In this document: positions 63,150-64,000 of the stretch, one piece after another
Layout: every line of letters begins with the position of its first letter
Numbering within the stretch: the first letter of the stretch is position 1
NCBI GenBank assembly: GCA_022747635.1
Contig: JAKTNV010000027.1
Coordinates: forward strand, 558,001 to 622,000
Direction: 5' to 3'
DNA: 64,000 nucleotides
Source: Hetaerina americana
Lineage: Eukaryota; Arthropoda; Insecta; Odonata; Calopterygidae
The notes under the pieces: generated by a model
Told to the model about the DNA's origin: nothing
The model's input: only the letters and a program-made list of their open reading frames with translations
Databases searched by the model: none
Position numbers and translations under genes: made by a program

Positions 63150-63570
63150 AAGGGTGCGTTCCTTAAGTAATGCAGTTATTTTCTGAAAGTAATTCATTGA
63201 ACAGATTTGCGCAAACACTTAAAATTCTTCAAAGTATTGTCCTTGGGCTTCTACACATTCTTGCAGCGACTCTTTTCTTGAACGGCACGCGCCCAGGAAG
63301 GCGTCTTCGGAGTCCTCTATCAAGGTCTCCGGAAAAAGAAGAGTTCCGGTTGGTTCCACGTTGTTGTTGGTTTTTCGGGAAGACGGCCACCGAGAGCGTT
63401 GTGCGTCGTGAAACTCTTCCCGGTCCTCATTTAAGGCCTTTGACCACCTCGAAACTCGTGACAGAAGAGTCCCTGCAAGTCCCGAAAATCATTTTGTTAG
63501 TCTCCCCAAGAGATTTTTTCCGTAAACAAAACTTAATAATCGCGTAACGTTGCTCGATCGTAGATTCCAT
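63150..63570 (-). pseudogene. Decayed, internally deleted mariner-like transposase
   Basis: The minus strand reads MESTIEQRYAIIKFCLRKKS (start at 63,570), then a frame change. EDREEFHDAQRSRWPSSRK follows, where the HTH-linker 'DDxRSGRPS' is expected, then ESLQECVEAQGQYFEEF and a stop at 63,219-63,221, the mariner-type C-terminus. The catalytic domain is absent. A candidate terminal repeat, AGGGTGCGTTCCTTAAGTAA, starts at 63,151, but its partner is not found upstream, so the 5' end is truncated or eroded. Weaker than the call at 21,102. Confidence 0.62.
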
Positions 63571-64000
63571 TTTTTTCCTTGACACGGTCGGCGAGCAGAG
63601 GTTGACAACAACTGGTGTCCTGCCGCTTCCACAGCTTAGAGAGCACTAAGACCGAGTTCGCAGCAAAGCCTGGGATAAGGCCCCCCAAATACTCCAATTG
63701 GTGCGGTTCCACTCCGACTAATCGGATAAGCACGGGAAATTCACAGTACATAGAAAATAAAGAGAATACGAAAAACATGGTGGAAGGATTGGTGCTGGGA
63801 TATGGACAGTTTACGGAGAAAGAATGAAATTGGTGTACTAGACAGGAACCCTGCCAGGAAGCAAAATAATTAAATTGTGGGAAGCAATCAATGAAAAGGC
63901 AGGCACCATGTTAATTGAACCAAAAGACATCAGAGACAGATGGAGGAGAGAATAAACATGATCGGTGCAATAAATGTGCTAACTGGTGTCATCTAGATGC
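63571..64000. other. Window end, nothing recognised
   Basis: Overlapping short frames on both strands; no identifiable gene or repeat. Confidence 0.4.

Overview
This is eukaryotic, probably arthropod (most likely insect), repeat-rich DNA. It is AT-rich, has no operons and no complete conserved host gene, and carries relics of Penelope-like, jockey/CR1-like and mariner elements that are typical of insect genomes. The species cannot be named from the sequence. The window is one large, imperfect inverted repeat plus a long satellite.

Layout. (1) Bases 1-8,990 are a tandem satellite with a monomer of about 367 bp. (2) Bases 9,000-19,638 are the left arm. (3) Bases 19,639-28,235 are a non-palindromic spacer of about 8.6 kb. 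(4) Bases 28,236-38,850 repeat the left arm in reverse orientation; paired left and right coordinates sum to 47,848-47,874. Judged by eye the arms are about 98-99 % identical and differ only by point changes and a few short indels. (5) Bases 38,856-59,210 are the same satellite in the opposite orientation, about 55 monomers with clear 5-, 7- and 11-monomer higher-order repeats. (6) Bases 59,210-64,000 hold highly diverged satellite monomers, a second copy of a block that also borders the inner side of the array, small duplications and a decayed mariner.

Each arm holds a nested transposon pair. A degenerate non-LTR retrotransposon (reverse transcriptase remnants) is split by a 5'-truncated Penelope-like element. 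That element keeps an intact 187-codon GIY-YIG endonuclease reading frame and a hammerhead-ribozyme motif, and it is flanked by a 13-bp target-site duplication. Because both arms carry the same nested structure, both insertions came before the inverted duplication. The spacer holds a mariner deletion derivative with perfect 33-bp terminal inverted repeats, a (TA)n tract, a probable tRNA-derived SINE, a decayed Penelope-like 3' end, and a jockey-like RT remnant that starts at the right arm boundary.

No host gene can be assigned. Exon-like segments exist in the arms (ATG frames ending at strong GTAAGT/GTGAGT donors), including one duplicated 112-nt segment. The most unusual feature is the satellite itself. 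Every monomer, read rightward in the right array, carries a textbook-like branch point, pyrimidine tract and CAG, followed 48 nt later by a GTGAGA-like donor. The array therefore looks like dozens of in-frame microexons, or a satellite that captured one exon. Reading frames inside the satellite and in the (TA)n tract are otherwise treated as chance.
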